Assembly: GCA_934662565.1 (NCBI GenBank)
Contig: CAKUKI010000007.1
Coordinates: 1-25,582 of the forward strand
DNA: 25,582 bases
Reading direction: 5' to 3'
DNA from: an uncultured Elusimicrobiales bacterium
GTDB lineage: Bacteria > Elusimicrobiota > Elusimicrobia > Elusimicrobiales > Elusimicrobiaceae
Below are positions 7,592 through 15,654 of the stretch, one piece after another; positions within the stretch are counted from its first letter, which is position 1, and every line of letters begins with the position of its first letter. A program made the position numbers and the translations under genes. The notes beneath the pieces were generated by a model that saw only the letters and a list, made by a program, of their open reading frames with translations, was not told where the DNA came from and made no database searches.

Positions 7592-8971
7592 TTATTGTTT
7601 TTTGGCTTCCCGCCGTGCGCGGCGTTTGGCCAAACGCTCGTTTTTCGTTTCGCGGCGTTTGTAGCCGGCGTGTTCCGGCGCGGTGGGGGCTTCTTCGTCA
7701 AAATTCCCGTTCCACTCAAATTCGCGCCCGCCCACAGTTAGCGGGTCACCGTCTTGCACCCCAAATTTAAGCAGGGCCTTTTCCAACCCGATTTTTTTGA
7801 AAATTCCCCGCAAGCGGGTCACGGCTTCCGGTTGGGCAAAGTTGGTCATGCGGATAAATTCCTCCACCTTTTTGCCTGTAATGTGAATGACGCCGTCTTC
7901 GTCTTTTTCAATGCGGAACATCGGCTCCACCGTGTGCAAGGCGGCTTCCTTGACCGCCGGTTTTTCCACCGGTACAGGCGTGACGGATAACACTTTTACC
8001 ACTTCGTCCAATACTTCGTTTACGCCCTCGCCCGTGGCGGCGGACATCAGCATAACTTTGCATTTTTTGCATTTCTTTTTAATGGTTTCGTACGCTTTTT
8101 GGGCGCAAGGCAAATCCATTTTGTTTACGGCAATAATGCGCGGCTTTTTGGCCAGTTCTTTATCAAAGGTTTTCAGTTCGTTTTCAATCACTTTGACCGA
8201 TTGCGCCGCATCCATACCGTCAAACCCTTCCGGGTCCACCAAGTGCAGTAAAATGCGGGTGCGTTCAATGTGTTTTAAGAATTGGTAGCCTAACCCTTTG
8301 CCCTCGCTGGCGCCCTCAATAATACCGGGGATATCCGCTGTGGCAAAGCTGCGCCCTTTGTGCATGGTAATACCCAAATTGGGGTTTAAGGTGGTAAAGG
8401 GGTAATCCGCAATTTTGGGCCGCGCGGCAGAAATGCGCGTTAAAAAAGTGCTTTTGCCCGCATTGGGGAACCCGACAAGGCCCAAATCCGCCAATACTTT
8501 CAGCTCTAAAATCAGGGTCACTTCTTCGCCGGGTTGGCCCAGCTCCGCAATGCGCGGGGCGGTGTGGTTGCGGGTTTTGAAGGATTGGTTCCCGCGCCCG
8601 CCGTTGCCGCCTTTGGCTACGATAATTTCCTGCCCTTGCTGGGTCAAATCGGCCACTACTTGGCCGTTTTGGCGGATGATGGTACCGCAAGGCACCAAAA
8701 TAATTTTGTCTTCCCCTGCGCGGCCTGTTTTGTTATAAGTGCCGCCATTACCGCCATTTTGGGCTTCAATATGCGGGTTATAGGCCAGTTCCAACAGGGT
8801 GGTCAGGTTGCTTTCGGCGCGGATAATCACGTCCCCGCCGCGCCCGCCGTTGCCCCCGTTCGGGCCGCCAAATTCAATAAATTTTTCCCGTCTGAAAGAA
8901 AGGCAGCCGTCGCCGCCTTTGCCGGCCGTCACATAAATTTTAACACGGTCTAAAAAGCTTCCTGATTGCAT
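7592..8971 (-). CDS. obgE: GTPase Obg (ribosome assembly)
   Basis: 459 residues. Obg/CgtA is a GTPase for 50S maturation and stress signalling. The glycine-rich Obg fold (1-157; GKGGDGCLSFRREK and repeated GGNGG turns) precedes the G domain: G1 GFPNAGKS (167-174), switch region YPFTTLNPNLG (190-200), G3 DIPG (213-216), G4 NKMD (283-286). A C-terminal OCT domain (about 350-421, ending VGGREFEWNG) is present, then a basic Lys/Arg tail (438-459). ATG 8971 has AAAGGAA about 9 bp upstream. A 47-codon ORF ends 25 bp before it, and the two are probably one transcript. Confidence 0.97.
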   Translation of the reverse strand: MQSGSFLDRVKIYVTAGKGGDGCLSFRREKFIEFGGPNGGNGGRGGDVIIRAESNLTTLLELAYNPHIEAQNGGNGGTYNKTGRAGEDKIILVPCGTIIRQNGQVVADLTQQGQEIIVAKGGNGGRGNQSFKTRNHTAPRIAELGQPGEEVTLILELKVLADLGLVGFPNAGKSTFLTRISAARPKIADYPFTTLNPNLGITMHKGRSFATADIPGIIEGASEGKGLGYQFLKHIERTRILLHLVDPEGFDGMDAAQSVKVIENELKTFDKELAKKPRIIAVNKMDLPCAQKAYETIKKKCKKCKVMLMSAATGEGVNEVLDEVVKVLSVTPVPVEKPAVKEAALHTVEPMFRIEKDEDGVIHITGKKVEEFIRMTNFAQPEAVTRLRGIFKKIGLEKALLKFGVQDGDPLTVGGREFEWNGNFDEEAPTAPEHAGYKRRETKNERLAKRRARREAKKQ

Positions 8972-8996
8972 AATTGTATTCCTTTTGGGTCTTACT

Positions 8997-9140
8997 TTAG
9001 TTCAGTTCTTGCGCCAATAATTGTTTGGATAAACGGCGCTTGGCCTTGCCCCGCGCCCGCTTGGCTTTGCGCCGTGCGGGGGGTTGCGTACAGGGGTAGG
9101 CCCATTCGTCTTGTTTGGTATGTAAAATATCCGGTTTCAT
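8997..9140 (-). CDS. Small basic hypothetical protein upstream of obgE
   Basis: A 47-residue ORF starting MKPDILHTKQDEWAYPC and ending in a very basic tail rich in RRKAKRARGKAKRR (about 23-36). No family is recognised. Its basic tail could bind RNA or DNA, but that is a guess from composition. It has no Shine-Dalgarno. Instead an extended -10 (TGGTACAAT on the minus strand, 9147-9155) ends exactly 6 bp before the ATG, which would put the transcript start at the start codon. It follows the rpmA terminator and precedes obgE by 25 bp. It could be a real gene with a leaderless mRNA, or just the obgE leader. Confidence 0.5.
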   Translation of the reverse strand: MKPDILHTKQDEWAYPCTQPPARRKAKRARGKAKRRLSKQLLAQELN

Positions 9141-9146
9141 AGGTAT

Positions 9147-9174
9147 ATTGTACCACACCTGCGCCCTATAGGGC
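9147..9174 (-). promoter_or_regulatory. Extended -10 promoter and palindrome upstream of the 47-codon ORF and obgE
   Basis: On the minus strand TGG-TACAAT (9155 to 9147) matches the extended -10 pattern. Eight bp further upstream is a perfect 12-bp palindrome, GCCCTATAGGGC (9163-9174), placed where a repressor would block the promoter. No -35 hexamer is evident. Confidence 0.5.
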
Positions 9175-9181
9175 GGCCTAA

Positions 9182-9216
9182 CAAAAAAAGCGGCAGGACG
9201 AATCCCGCCGCTTTTC
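9182..9216 (-). terminator. Terminator of rplU-rpmA
   Basis: AAAAGCGGC (9186-9194) pairs with GCCGCTTTT (9207-9215), with a further GG/CC pair inside. On the minus strand the stem runs into seven T (complement of 9183-9189). It lies 15 bp after the rpmA stop. Confidence 0.85.
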
Positions 9217-9230
9217 AAAATCTTACGATT

Positions 9231-9614
9231 TTATTTAGCCGTGTCGGCTTTTTTCGCTTTGGCGGGCGCTTTTTTAGCAGCCGGCTTTTTAGCGGCGGCT
9301 TTAGCGGCCTTGGCGGGAGCCTTTTTTACAGCGGCTTTTTTGGTTTCCTTTACTTCGGTTTCTTTCGGGTAAACGGAAACTTGTTTCTTGCCGCGGGTCA
9401 CCCATTCAAAAGTGACGATGCCGGCCACGCGGGCAAAGAGGCTGTCATCACTGCTGCGGGAGACGTTATTACCGGGCAGGAACTTCGTACCGCGTTGGCG
9501 GACGATAATTTCCCCAGCGTTTACAAACTGGGAGCCGTAGCGTTTAATACCTAAACGTTGGCCGTGGCTGTCTCTTCCGTTAGAGGAAGAACCTTGTGCT
9601 TTTGTATGTGCCAT
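9231..9614 (-). CDS. rpmA: 50S ribosomal protein L27 with a histone-H1-like tail
   Basis: 127 residues. L27 sits at the peptidyl-transferase centre of the 50S subunit. Residues 1-82 are a standard L27 (MAHTKAQGSSSNGRDSHGQR, then YGSQFVNAGEIIVRQRGTKF and PGNNV). The usual protein ends near residue 85. Here about 40 extra residues follow (89-127), built almost only of Lys, Ala and Pro in KKAPAKAAKAAAKK-type repeats, resembling the tails of histone H1-like proteins. GGGAGAG lies about 10 bp before ATG 9614. The gene is 20 bp after rplU, the usual partner. Confidence 0.95.
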   Translation of the reverse strand: MAHTKAQGSSSNGRDSHGQRLGIKRYGSQFVNAGEIIVRQRGTKFLPGNNVSRSSDDSLFARVAGIVTFEWVTRGKKQVSVYPKETEVKETKKAAVKKAPAKAAKAAAKKPAAKKAPAKAKKADTAK

Positions 9615-9634
9615 AGTTTATCGCTCTCTCCCAA

Positions 9635-9946
9635 TTACGCCAACTGAATGTCGGTGATTTTAATTTGCGTTAAATCCTGACGATGACCTTGGGTTCTTTC
9701 GTACCCTTTTTTCGGTCTTTTTTTGAATACGAGGATTTTGGGACCTCTCAAATGTTTTACCACTTGAGCGGTGACCTTGGCCGTATTACCGGCTTTGGTA
9801 TCTGCCGAGGTACCTTCTTCGTTCGCGGCCCAAAGAACTTTCAGTTCCACATTGGCACCCGCTTGCGCGTCCAGTTTTTCAACCTGCAGATTTTGACCGG
9901 GTTTCACCCAGTACTGTTTTCCACCAGTTTCAATAATTGCGTACAT
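9635..9946 (-). CDS. rplU: 50S ribosomal protein L21
   Basis: 103 residues, the normal size. It starts MYAIIETGGKQYWVKPGQNL and has the C-terminal block LVFKKRPKKGYERTQGHRQD (about 75-94) typical of L21, a 23S-binding protein of the large subunit. ATG 9944-9946 has only a weak ribosome site (GGTAAAAAACT). It is first in a two-gene operon with rpmA and has its own promoter upstream. Confidence 0.96.
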   Translation of the reverse strand: MYAIIETGGKQYWVKPGQNLQVEKLDAQAGANVELKVLWAANEEGTSADTKAGNTAKVTAQVVKHLRGPKILVFKKRPKKGYERTQGHRQDLTQIKITDIQLA

Positions 9947-9964
9947 AGTTTTTTACCAATTAAC

Positions 9965-10004
9965 GGGCCTTTTGTATTTGCCTAAACGGCACATACGGCG
10001 GCCC
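9965..10004 (-). promoter_or_regulatory. Structured leader of rplU-rpmA
   Basis: In the rplU 5' UTR, GGGCC (minus strand, 10004-10000) can pair with GGCCC (9969-9965). The enclosed segment contains the small hairpin TGCC-GTTTA-GGCA (9991-9979). The structure ends about 18 nt before the start codon. Several ribosomal operons use such leaders for autoregulation, including L21 leaders. I cannot match this one to a named family. Confidence 0.35.
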
Positions 10005-10021
10005 TTTTAATTTGTCTTTAT

Positions 10022-10051
10022 ATTATAGTATATTTTGCTTGCACTCTACAA
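10022..10051 (-). promoter_or_regulatory. Promoter of rplU-rpmA
   Basis: On the minus strand TTGTAG (10051-10046), an 18-bp spacer and a perfect TATAAT (10027-10022). It lies in the gap after mnmA and about 76 bp before the rplU start. Confidence 0.7.
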
Positions 10052-10055
10052 ACGG

Positions 10056-11135
10056 CTATTTAATCATGCCGCCGCCCAGTACCGTGTCCCCCGCGTACAT
10101 CACGGCGGACTGGCCGGACGTAATGGACATTTGCGGCCCCGCAAATTGGGCGCAAATGGTGCCGTTTTCCAACACGGTCACAGTGGCTTCGGCCGGCAAG
10201 TGCAAATTGCGTATTTTAATTTGGCACTCAAACTTTTGGGCGGGCGGTTCCCCCGCTACCCAGCTGACGTTATCGGCTTGTAATTCGTGCGCAAACAGTG
10301 CTTCTTTCGGGCCGATAACCACTTGGTTTTTGGCCGCGTCCAAACGCACCACATACATAGGCACTTTGAAGCCGCTAATACCTAACCCCTTGCGTTTGCC
10401 AATGGTGTAGCCCCAAATGCCGTTGTGGCGGGCCACTTTCTGCCCGTCCAGCGTGACGATATCCCCCGGCTTATTGGGGAAGTTCAGCAAATCGTTATAA
10501 TCGCCACAGTAAAAATCTTGGCTGTCTTCTTTATCGGCCACGGCCAAACCGGCTTGGCGGGCAATTTCGCGTATTTCGGGTTTGGTGCGCTCCCCGAGCG
10601 GGAACAGCACCTTGGAAAGTTGCTCCTGCGTTAAGCGGTGCAAAAAGTAGCTTTGGTCGCGCGATAAATCCACCGCTTTTTTAAGCAGATATTTGCCGGT
10701 TTTTTCATCCAGCACTACGCGGGCATAATGGCCGGTGGCAAATTTATCAAAATGAATCCCTTGCGCGCGGGCGGCTTGCGGCAACACCCCAAATTTAATG
10801 CGGCTGTTGCACAATACGCACGGGTTGGGCGTGCGCCCGCAGGCGTATTCACTGCGGAAGTTTTCCAACACTACTTGGCGGTAGCGTTCGCGGCAATCCA
10901 CGGTTAAAAACTCAATGCCCAGTTTTTGGGCAATAGCTTCAATTTCGCTCAGGTCTTCTTTTTCCGGCGCCAGACAGGCGTTTTTGGCGTGTTCGCCTTG
11001 GGGGACAGGTAAAGACGGGTCCCAAATCAGCATGGTGGCCCCAATCACGCGGTACCCCGCATTTTTTAATATAACGGCCGTGGCCGCGGAGTCCACCCCG
11101 CCGCTCAAGCCTACTAATACAGTCTCTTTTTCCAT
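10056..11135 (-). CDS. mnmA: tRNA-specific 2-thiouridylase MnmA
   Basis: 359 residues. MnmA thiolates U34 of tRNA-Lys, -Glu and -Gln using ATP and sulfur from a relay. The PP-loop SGGVDS (11-16) binds ATP. Catalytic cysteines are in PNPCVLCN (Cys109 as the likely thiolating residue, Cys106 nearby) and in DFYCGDY (Cys210). GHYAR and DQSYFLHRL match the family. A TTG codon lies one codon upstream at 11138, but ATG 11135 with AGAGGT 5 bp before it is the better start. The 81-bp gap from the upstream gene holds two TACAAT boxes, so it may have its own promoter. It is not clearly an operon partner of its neighbours. Confidence 0.96.
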   Translation of the reverse strand: MEKETVLVGLSGGVDSAATAVILKNAGYRVIGATMLIWDPSLPVPQGEHAKNACLAPEKEDLSEIEAIAQKLGIEFLTVDCRERYRQVVLENFRSEYACGRTPNPCVLCNSRIKFGVLPQAARAQGIHFDKFATGHYARVVLDEKTGKYLLKKAVDLSRDQSYFLHRLTQEQLSKVLFPLGERTKPEIREIARQAGLAVADKEDSQDFYCGDYNDLLNFPNKPGDIVTLDGQKVARHNGIWGYTIGKRKGLGISGFKVPMYVVRLDAAKNQVVIGPKEALFAHELQADNVSWVAGEPPAQKFECQIKIRNLHLPAEATVTVLENGTICAQFAGPQMSITSGQSAVMYAGDTVLGGGMIK

Positions 11136-11216
11136 CAAATACCTCTTTGTATAAATTGTACTTAAGGTTGAAAGCCAAAAGGACTTATATATTGTATTAA
11201 TTTTGAACCGCCCCCG

Positions 11217-13139
11217 CTACTTTTGCGGTTGGTACCACGCGTTGCGGCTGAACAAGGCGGTGGTGGCTTTATCCAGTGCCAGCGCATCTTCGGCCAGTTG
11301 CTCCGGTTGCGCGGCGGAAGATTGGGTGAGCTGTTCGCGCGTGTGGCGCACAAAGCCGTCGTCCGTAATCAGGGCGAAAGAGCTGCCTTCCGTAATAAAA
11401 GCAAAGTGCGGGTCTTGTGCGTTTAAGGCATTTTTGCCCAGCGCCGTAAAGGGGGAATCCATTTGCAGTAAATGGTATATGGTGGGGATAAAATCCAGCT
11501 GGGAAACGGTGTAATCTATTTTTTGTGCCGGCAGAATATCCGGCGCGTACAGCACAAACGGTATGCGGAATTTTTGGTGGATTTCATCATCTTTTTGGGC
11601 AGTGCCGAGGGTGTGGTCCGCCATAAAAACAAACAGCGTGTTTTGTATCCACCCCTCTTGGCGGGCGCGTTCTAATAAAGAGCCGAGGGAATAATCGGCA
11701 TAATAAAGTGTATTAAGGTAGCGTTCTTCTTCGGTTTTGCCGGCATATTTTTGGAATTGGTCCGTCGTTTTATTAAACGGAGTATGCGTGGTGCCGGTAA
11801 ATGTAAAAATAAAGAACGGCTGTTTGCGTTGGTGGCTGGCGGAGGCTTTGTCGGCGGCGAATTGCAACAGGTCGTAATCATAACCAAAGTCTTGCGGTTT
11901 TTGGTACGGCATCAGGCGGGGTAAATCTTCCATGCCGAAACTTTCCTGCGTATAAAAAATATTGCTGGCTATGGCACACATTTGGTAAGAGCTGCGCAAA
12001 GAGGACTGTGCAAACATGGTGTAATAGCCGCGTTCATTTAATGCTTGCGGCAGCGAGGTAATGGCGTTCATCTCAAGCCCTTGGGAAAAATGCGGCAAGC
12101 CGGATACGAGTGAAACCCCGCCCAACGCGGCGGATAAGCCGTAAATACTGCGTACCCCAGCCGCATACGCATGGGTAAATACGGTTCCTTGCCGGACGAT
12201 TTTATCAAAATGAGGGGTCACCCCGTATGTGCCGCCGGCGAGGGAATCTATGTAGTGCGGAGTCCAACTTTCCAGCAGAACCACAAACACATTATACGGT
12301 TTGAACGCACCCGCCTTTTTGATTTGGCGCATCAGCGGATAGGCGGGATTGGGGACGGTTTCATCCGGTGCGGTTAATAGTTGTTGGGCGCGCAGAAGTG
12401 CTTTGTTTTCATCCATCGGGTTTTTAAGTGCGCCGCCTTTGCGCATGGTATGCACGGCGGTAAAAGCGCCGTTAAAAGTAAGGGTGGCTTGTGCGGGACT
12501 GGAGGAAATGGAATAAATATCCCGTAGTCCCAGCGGCTTATTGTGCAAGCGCCCCCGAAAGCCCACAAACAGGATAAATACGGCTATCAGCCAACCGGCC
12601 AGCAGTTGATAGAACGGATAGGGCCGCGGCGCATAGTGGCGGTTCAGATAACGGTATGCCGCCCAGAAGGCGGCTCCTGTTCCCGCACACAGTAAAAATA
12701 GCGCCAATTTGCATTGGGCAAAGGCAAAGCGGAGCAGAAAGCCTTTTTCTCCCCAAACATTTAATAATTCTTCGGCCATGTGGCGTTTGGCTTGCGGAAA
12801 ATAAATAGCATCTGCCGTTAGGGTGCCCGCTAATACCACGCCGGCCGCCAGCAAAAGCCCCAAGCAAAATCTGGCCCAATTTTTACTTTTTAGCGGCAAT
12901 AAAAAAAGTGCCGCCGCCGGCGCCATAAATAAACAAATAATAGAAATATCAAACCAAAGGCCATAGAGAAAAGCATGCGCCACTTGCCCCGCCGTAAGCG
13001 TATTAAAAACATGTGGATAGCATAGCCATAAAGCCGCACGGAACGCGGAAAGTAAACCGAGCATTCCTAAAGCAATCCACCCCAGTAAGGTTAGTTTGGT
13101 GGACCAATCTTGCCGGAAGTTTTTGTTAAAAAAGTGCAT
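11217..13139 (-). CDS. LTA-synthase/OpgB-like membrane sulfatase-superfamily enzyme
   Basis: 640 residues. About five membrane segments occupy 1-200 (hydrophobic near 17-40, 62-82, 91-112, 142-162, 177-195), followed by an extracytoplasmic alkaline-phosphatase-fold domain (about 280-600). Visible metal-site motifs are VVLLESWTPHY (Glu290), the nucleophile region AAGVRSIYGL (Ser331 where LtaS/OpgB proteins usually have Thr), TGTTHTPF (His452) and FMADHT (Asp508, His509). The family transfers phosphoglycerol or phosphoethanolamine groups to glycans or lipids outside the membrane. Which acceptor is used here is unknown. The start is 2 bp after the stop of the HD-GYP gene, so the two are translationally linked. 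Confidence 0.85.
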   Translation of the reverse strand: MHFFNKNFRQDWSTKLTLLGWIALGMLGLLSAFRAALWLCYPHVFNTLTAGQVAHAFLYGLWFDISIICLFMAPAAALFLLPLKSKNWARFCLGLLLAAGVVLAGTLTADAIYFPQAKRHMAEELLNVWGEKGFLLRFAFAQCKLALFLLCAGTGAAFWAAYRYLNRHYAPRPYPFYQLLAGWLIAVFILFVGFRGRLHNKPLGLRDIYSISSSPAQATLTFNGAFTAVHTMRKGGALKNPMDENKALLRAQQLLTAPDETVPNPAYPLMRQIKKAGAFKPYNVFVVLLESWTPHYIDSLAGGTYGVTPHFDKIVRQGTVFTHAYAAGVRSIYGLSAALGGVSLVSGLPHFSQGLEMNAITSLPQALNERGYYTMFAQSSLRSSYQMCAIASNIFYTQESFGMEDLPRLMPYQKPQDFGYDYDLLQFAADKASASHQRKQPFFIFTFTGTTHTPFNKTTDQFQKYAGKTEEERYLNTLYYADYSLGSLLERARQEGWIQNTLFVFMADHTLGTAQKDDEIHQKFRIPFVLYAPDILPAQKIDYTVSQLDFIPTIYHLLQMDSPFTALGKNALNAQDPHFAFITEGSSFALITDDGFVRHTREQLTQSSAAQPEQLAEDALALDKATTALFSRNAWYQPQK

Positions 13140-13141
13140 GG

Positions 13142-14359
13142 TCAGCGTTGCCCTTGTTTGGCCAGTGCGGCGGCCGCCGCATCAGAGGCCGAGGAGTGCT
13201 GGCGTTCTTCTTCCGTGGCGTACACGGCGGCGGGAGCATATAATTTGCGGATGGAAGGATAAATCTTTTTGAACGCGGCCACTACCCGTGGGTCAAACGA
13301 TTTGCCCGCTTCGCCCAAAATATATTCATAGGCGTCGTCAGTCTTCCACGCTTTTTTATATACGCGAAATACGCACAACGCATCAAATACGTCGGCCACC
13401 GTCACAATACGGGCTTCTATTGGTATTTCTTCCCCTTGCAAGGCTTTGGGGTAGCCAAGGCCGTTCCATTTTTCGTGGTGGTAGAGGCTCATTTTATGGG
13501 CAATTTGCAAAATTTTAGAGTGCGCCCCTTCCAAAATGCGCCCGCCGTAAACGGTGTGGGATTTCATAATTTCAAATTCTTCCGGCGTTAATTTGCCCGG
13601 TTTTAGCAAAATGTTATCCGCCAACGCCACTTTGCCGATATCGTGCAGGGGACTTGCGTTTTTGATAAGCTCCGCCTCTTTTTTGGTCATGCCCAAGGCC
13701 AGCGCCAATAAATAAGAAATAATGCTGATGTTTTTTAAGTGGGCGCGGGTGTCTTGCTGGTCGCGGTATTCTGCCGTCACGGCCAGCCGATAAATGGTTT
13801 CTAACTGGGCGACGTGGACGTCTTGATACAATTTGGCAATTTCTATAGCGCTGGAAGCCAGCGTGGCCAGTAAAAGTAAAATGCCCTCGTCTTTTTTATC
13901 AAAGGGGTTGCCGTCCGATTTATTGGCTACCTGAAAAACCCCCAGCACGCGGCCGGAGTTGTTTTTAAGCGGAACTGCCAGCAAGGTGTGGGTGCGGAAA
14001 TCGGTCACCATATCCACATCCATAGAGAAGCGGGGGTCTTCGTACGCATTGGGCAGGTTGATGGTTTCCCCGCTACGCGCACAGATAGAGATAACCCCGT
14101 TGCCGTTAAGCGGTACGCGGATTTCGGTATGTTCCAAGCCGCGCCCTTGCGCAATTTTGGACCATAACTCGTTCTTTTCCACATCTTTTAGGTAAATAGT
14201 GCAACGGCCCACATCCAGCATTTTAGTAATTTGCTGGGCGATAATATCCAAAAGCTTATCCAGACGAATTTCACAGGAAATGCGTGTGCCGAACTCCACC
14301 AGCAGGTTGAGTTTTTCTTCTGCGGACAACTTGGACGCTTCCGTTTTGAATGGTTGCAT
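13142..14359 (-). CDS. GAF-domain HD-GYP phosphodiesterase
   Basis: 405 residues. A GAF sensor domain (about 15-175) precedes an HD-GYP domain (about 185-375). Catalytic motifs are intact: HD at 239-240 (SPLHDIGKVAL), the downstream HTVYGGRIL (268-276), HHEKWNGLGYP (294-304, GYP at 302-304) and ARIVTVADVFDAL (316-328). Enzymes of this kind hydrolyse cyclic di-GMP or related dinucleotides in the cytoplasm. There is no membrane segment. No diguanylate cyclase is in the window. It lies 11 bp after glcF and 2 bp before the LTA-synthase-like gene. Confidence 0.92.
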   Translation of the reverse strand: MQPFKTEASKLSAEEKLNLLVEFGTRISCEIRLDKLLDIIAQQITKMLDVGRCTIYLKDVEKNELWSKIAQGRGLEHTEIRVPLNGNGVISICARSGETINLPNAYEDPRFSMDVDMVTDFRTHTLLAVPLKNNSGRVLGVFQVANKSDGNPFDKKDEGILLLLATLASSAIEIAKLYQDVHVAQLETIYRLAVTAEYRDQQDTRAHLKNISIISYLLALALGMTKKEAELIKNASPLHDIGKVALADNILLKPGKLTPEEFEIMKSHTVYGGRILEGAHSKILQIAHKMSLYHHEKWNGLGYPKALQGEEIPIEARIVTVADVFDALCVFRVYKKAWKTDDAYEYILGEAGKSFDPRVVAAFKKIYPSIRKLYAPAAVYATEEERQHSSASDAAAAALAKQGQR

Positions 14360-14370
14360 AAAAATACCGT

Positions 14371-15654
14371 TTACAACTGCGCTATATGCACAGCCCGCGC
14401 GTGCGGATAGAGTTTTTGCAGCCGGTAGTTAAGCTCCATGGCGGCCAGCCCGTTTAGCAGTACCACAATTTCGGTTTGCTTGCGGGCGATTTGTTGCACC
14501 CTTTCCAAACATACCGCATCTGCCATGGCATGCGCTTGAAAGGCATATCCGGCAGTGGGGGTGGGAGTATCTTTATACTCATACTGTACCAAATTTTTCT
14601 TAAAAATAACACGCAGTATTTTTTCGCTCTGGGTAAATGCGTCCGTTTGAAAGGAAAATAAGGCGCTGTTATCCAACTGGGCGCGTTGGGGGCGCGGCGT
14701 TTTGGGGGTGGAAATATACTGGCCGATAAACCGTACCCGCGCGGCAAAACGCTCCGCTTTGCGCCGCCAGCTTTTGCTATGCAGAAACAAGAGCGGATAA
14801 TTTTTCAAAAACGCATAAACATCTGCCGAATCCGTCACAAGCGGGGCCGTACCTTCGCCCGCCGCCGTTATCAGTTTGCGGGCGGCCAAGCGGCTTAAAC
14901 GCAAAGAGCCGTATGTATATTCAAACAATCCGCAAGACAAGCCGAACAGTACATGGACCGGATGCCCCGTTAGTAGGCGCAGCGTGCTTTGGCCTAAACG
15001 GCAATCCAAATAAGCGGCCTCCAAAGACGGCAAATAAAACAGGTCCGGATTGGTGTAAGCGGTTTGTAAGCCGGATTTTTGGAGTTGTTTTTTTAACAGG
15101 GGGGTACGGTGCGGCAAAATATCGTCCGCATGGTTGACCCAACGCAAAAACGGCAGACGGGTCAGACCGAAAAAACGCAAAACTTTTACCGCGCCCCAGT
15201 GGCGAAGCCCCGCCAAAAAACGGACGGAAAATTCAAACAAACGCGGGTGTGTGCCCCGCCAAGAAAGTAGTGTTTGCAATATAAGCGGCAACATGCGCAC
15301 CTTGAGTGTGCGGCGCAGCTCCAACAAGTGCTGGGCGGTGGGGGTTTTTCCGGCGCAAACGGCCGTACAAGCCCCGCATAACAGGCAACTGCCCAGTGTT
15401 TTTTGCAGCTGAGCGAGATAGGGGGCCGGTTTGATTTTTTCTTCCAACAGCAAGCGCAAAATTTGGTTTCTGCCGCGGGGGGATTGGCTTTCGTCTTGTG
15501 TCAGGCGGTAAGTGGGGCAGCTTTGCGCGCACATATTACAGCGGTTGCAAAAGCAGACGCTATCGTACACAGTGCGCAAGGTGTTTGCGTGGGGGAGTTC
15601 CCGCACATGCTCCTGCGGGTTTAGCGGGTCCAATTCCGGATAGGTGGGCAGCAT
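14371..15654 (-). CDS. GlcF-like iron-sulfur oxidoreductase with Cys-poor C-terminal domain
   Basis: 427 residues from ATG 15654, which overlaps the upstream stop (TAATG). An in-frame start further upstream lies inside glcDE and is rejected. The N-terminus has two complete 4Fe-4S motifs: Cys36/39/42/46 (CNRCNMCAQSCP) and Cys90/93/96/100 (CLLCGACTAVC). The rest aligns by eye with the GlcF/HdrB-type CCG domains, but their cysteines are mostly gone. Only Cys218, 241 and 382 remain; the TD-S-A-D-VY stretch (275-280) stands where Cys is expected, and NGLAAM (401-406) stands in place of an NxGC motif. In GlcDEF it would pass electrons from the flavin subunit. Whether this protein still binds a C-terminal cluster is doubtful. 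Confidence 0.85.
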   Translation of the reverse strand: MLPTYPELDPLNPQEHVRELPHANTLRTVYDSVCFCNRCNMCAQSCPTYRLTQDESQSPRGRNQILRLLLEEKIKPAPYLAQLQKTLGSCLLCGACTAVCAGKTPTAQHLLELRRTLKVRMLPLILQTLLSWRGTHPRLFEFSVRFLAGLRHWGAVKVLRFFGLTRLPFLRWVNHADDILPHRTPLLKKQLQKSGLQTAYTNPDLFYLPSLEAAYLDCRLGQSTLRLLTGHPVHVLFGLSCGLFEYTYGSLRLSRLAARKLITAAGEGTAPLVTDSADVYAFLKNYPLLFLHSKSWRRKAERFAARVRFIGQYISTPKTPRPQRAQLDNSALFSFQTDAFTQSEKILRVIFKKNLVQYEYKDTPTPTAGYAFQAHAMADAVCLERVQQIARKQTEIVVLLNGLAAMELNYRLQKLYPHARAVHIAQL

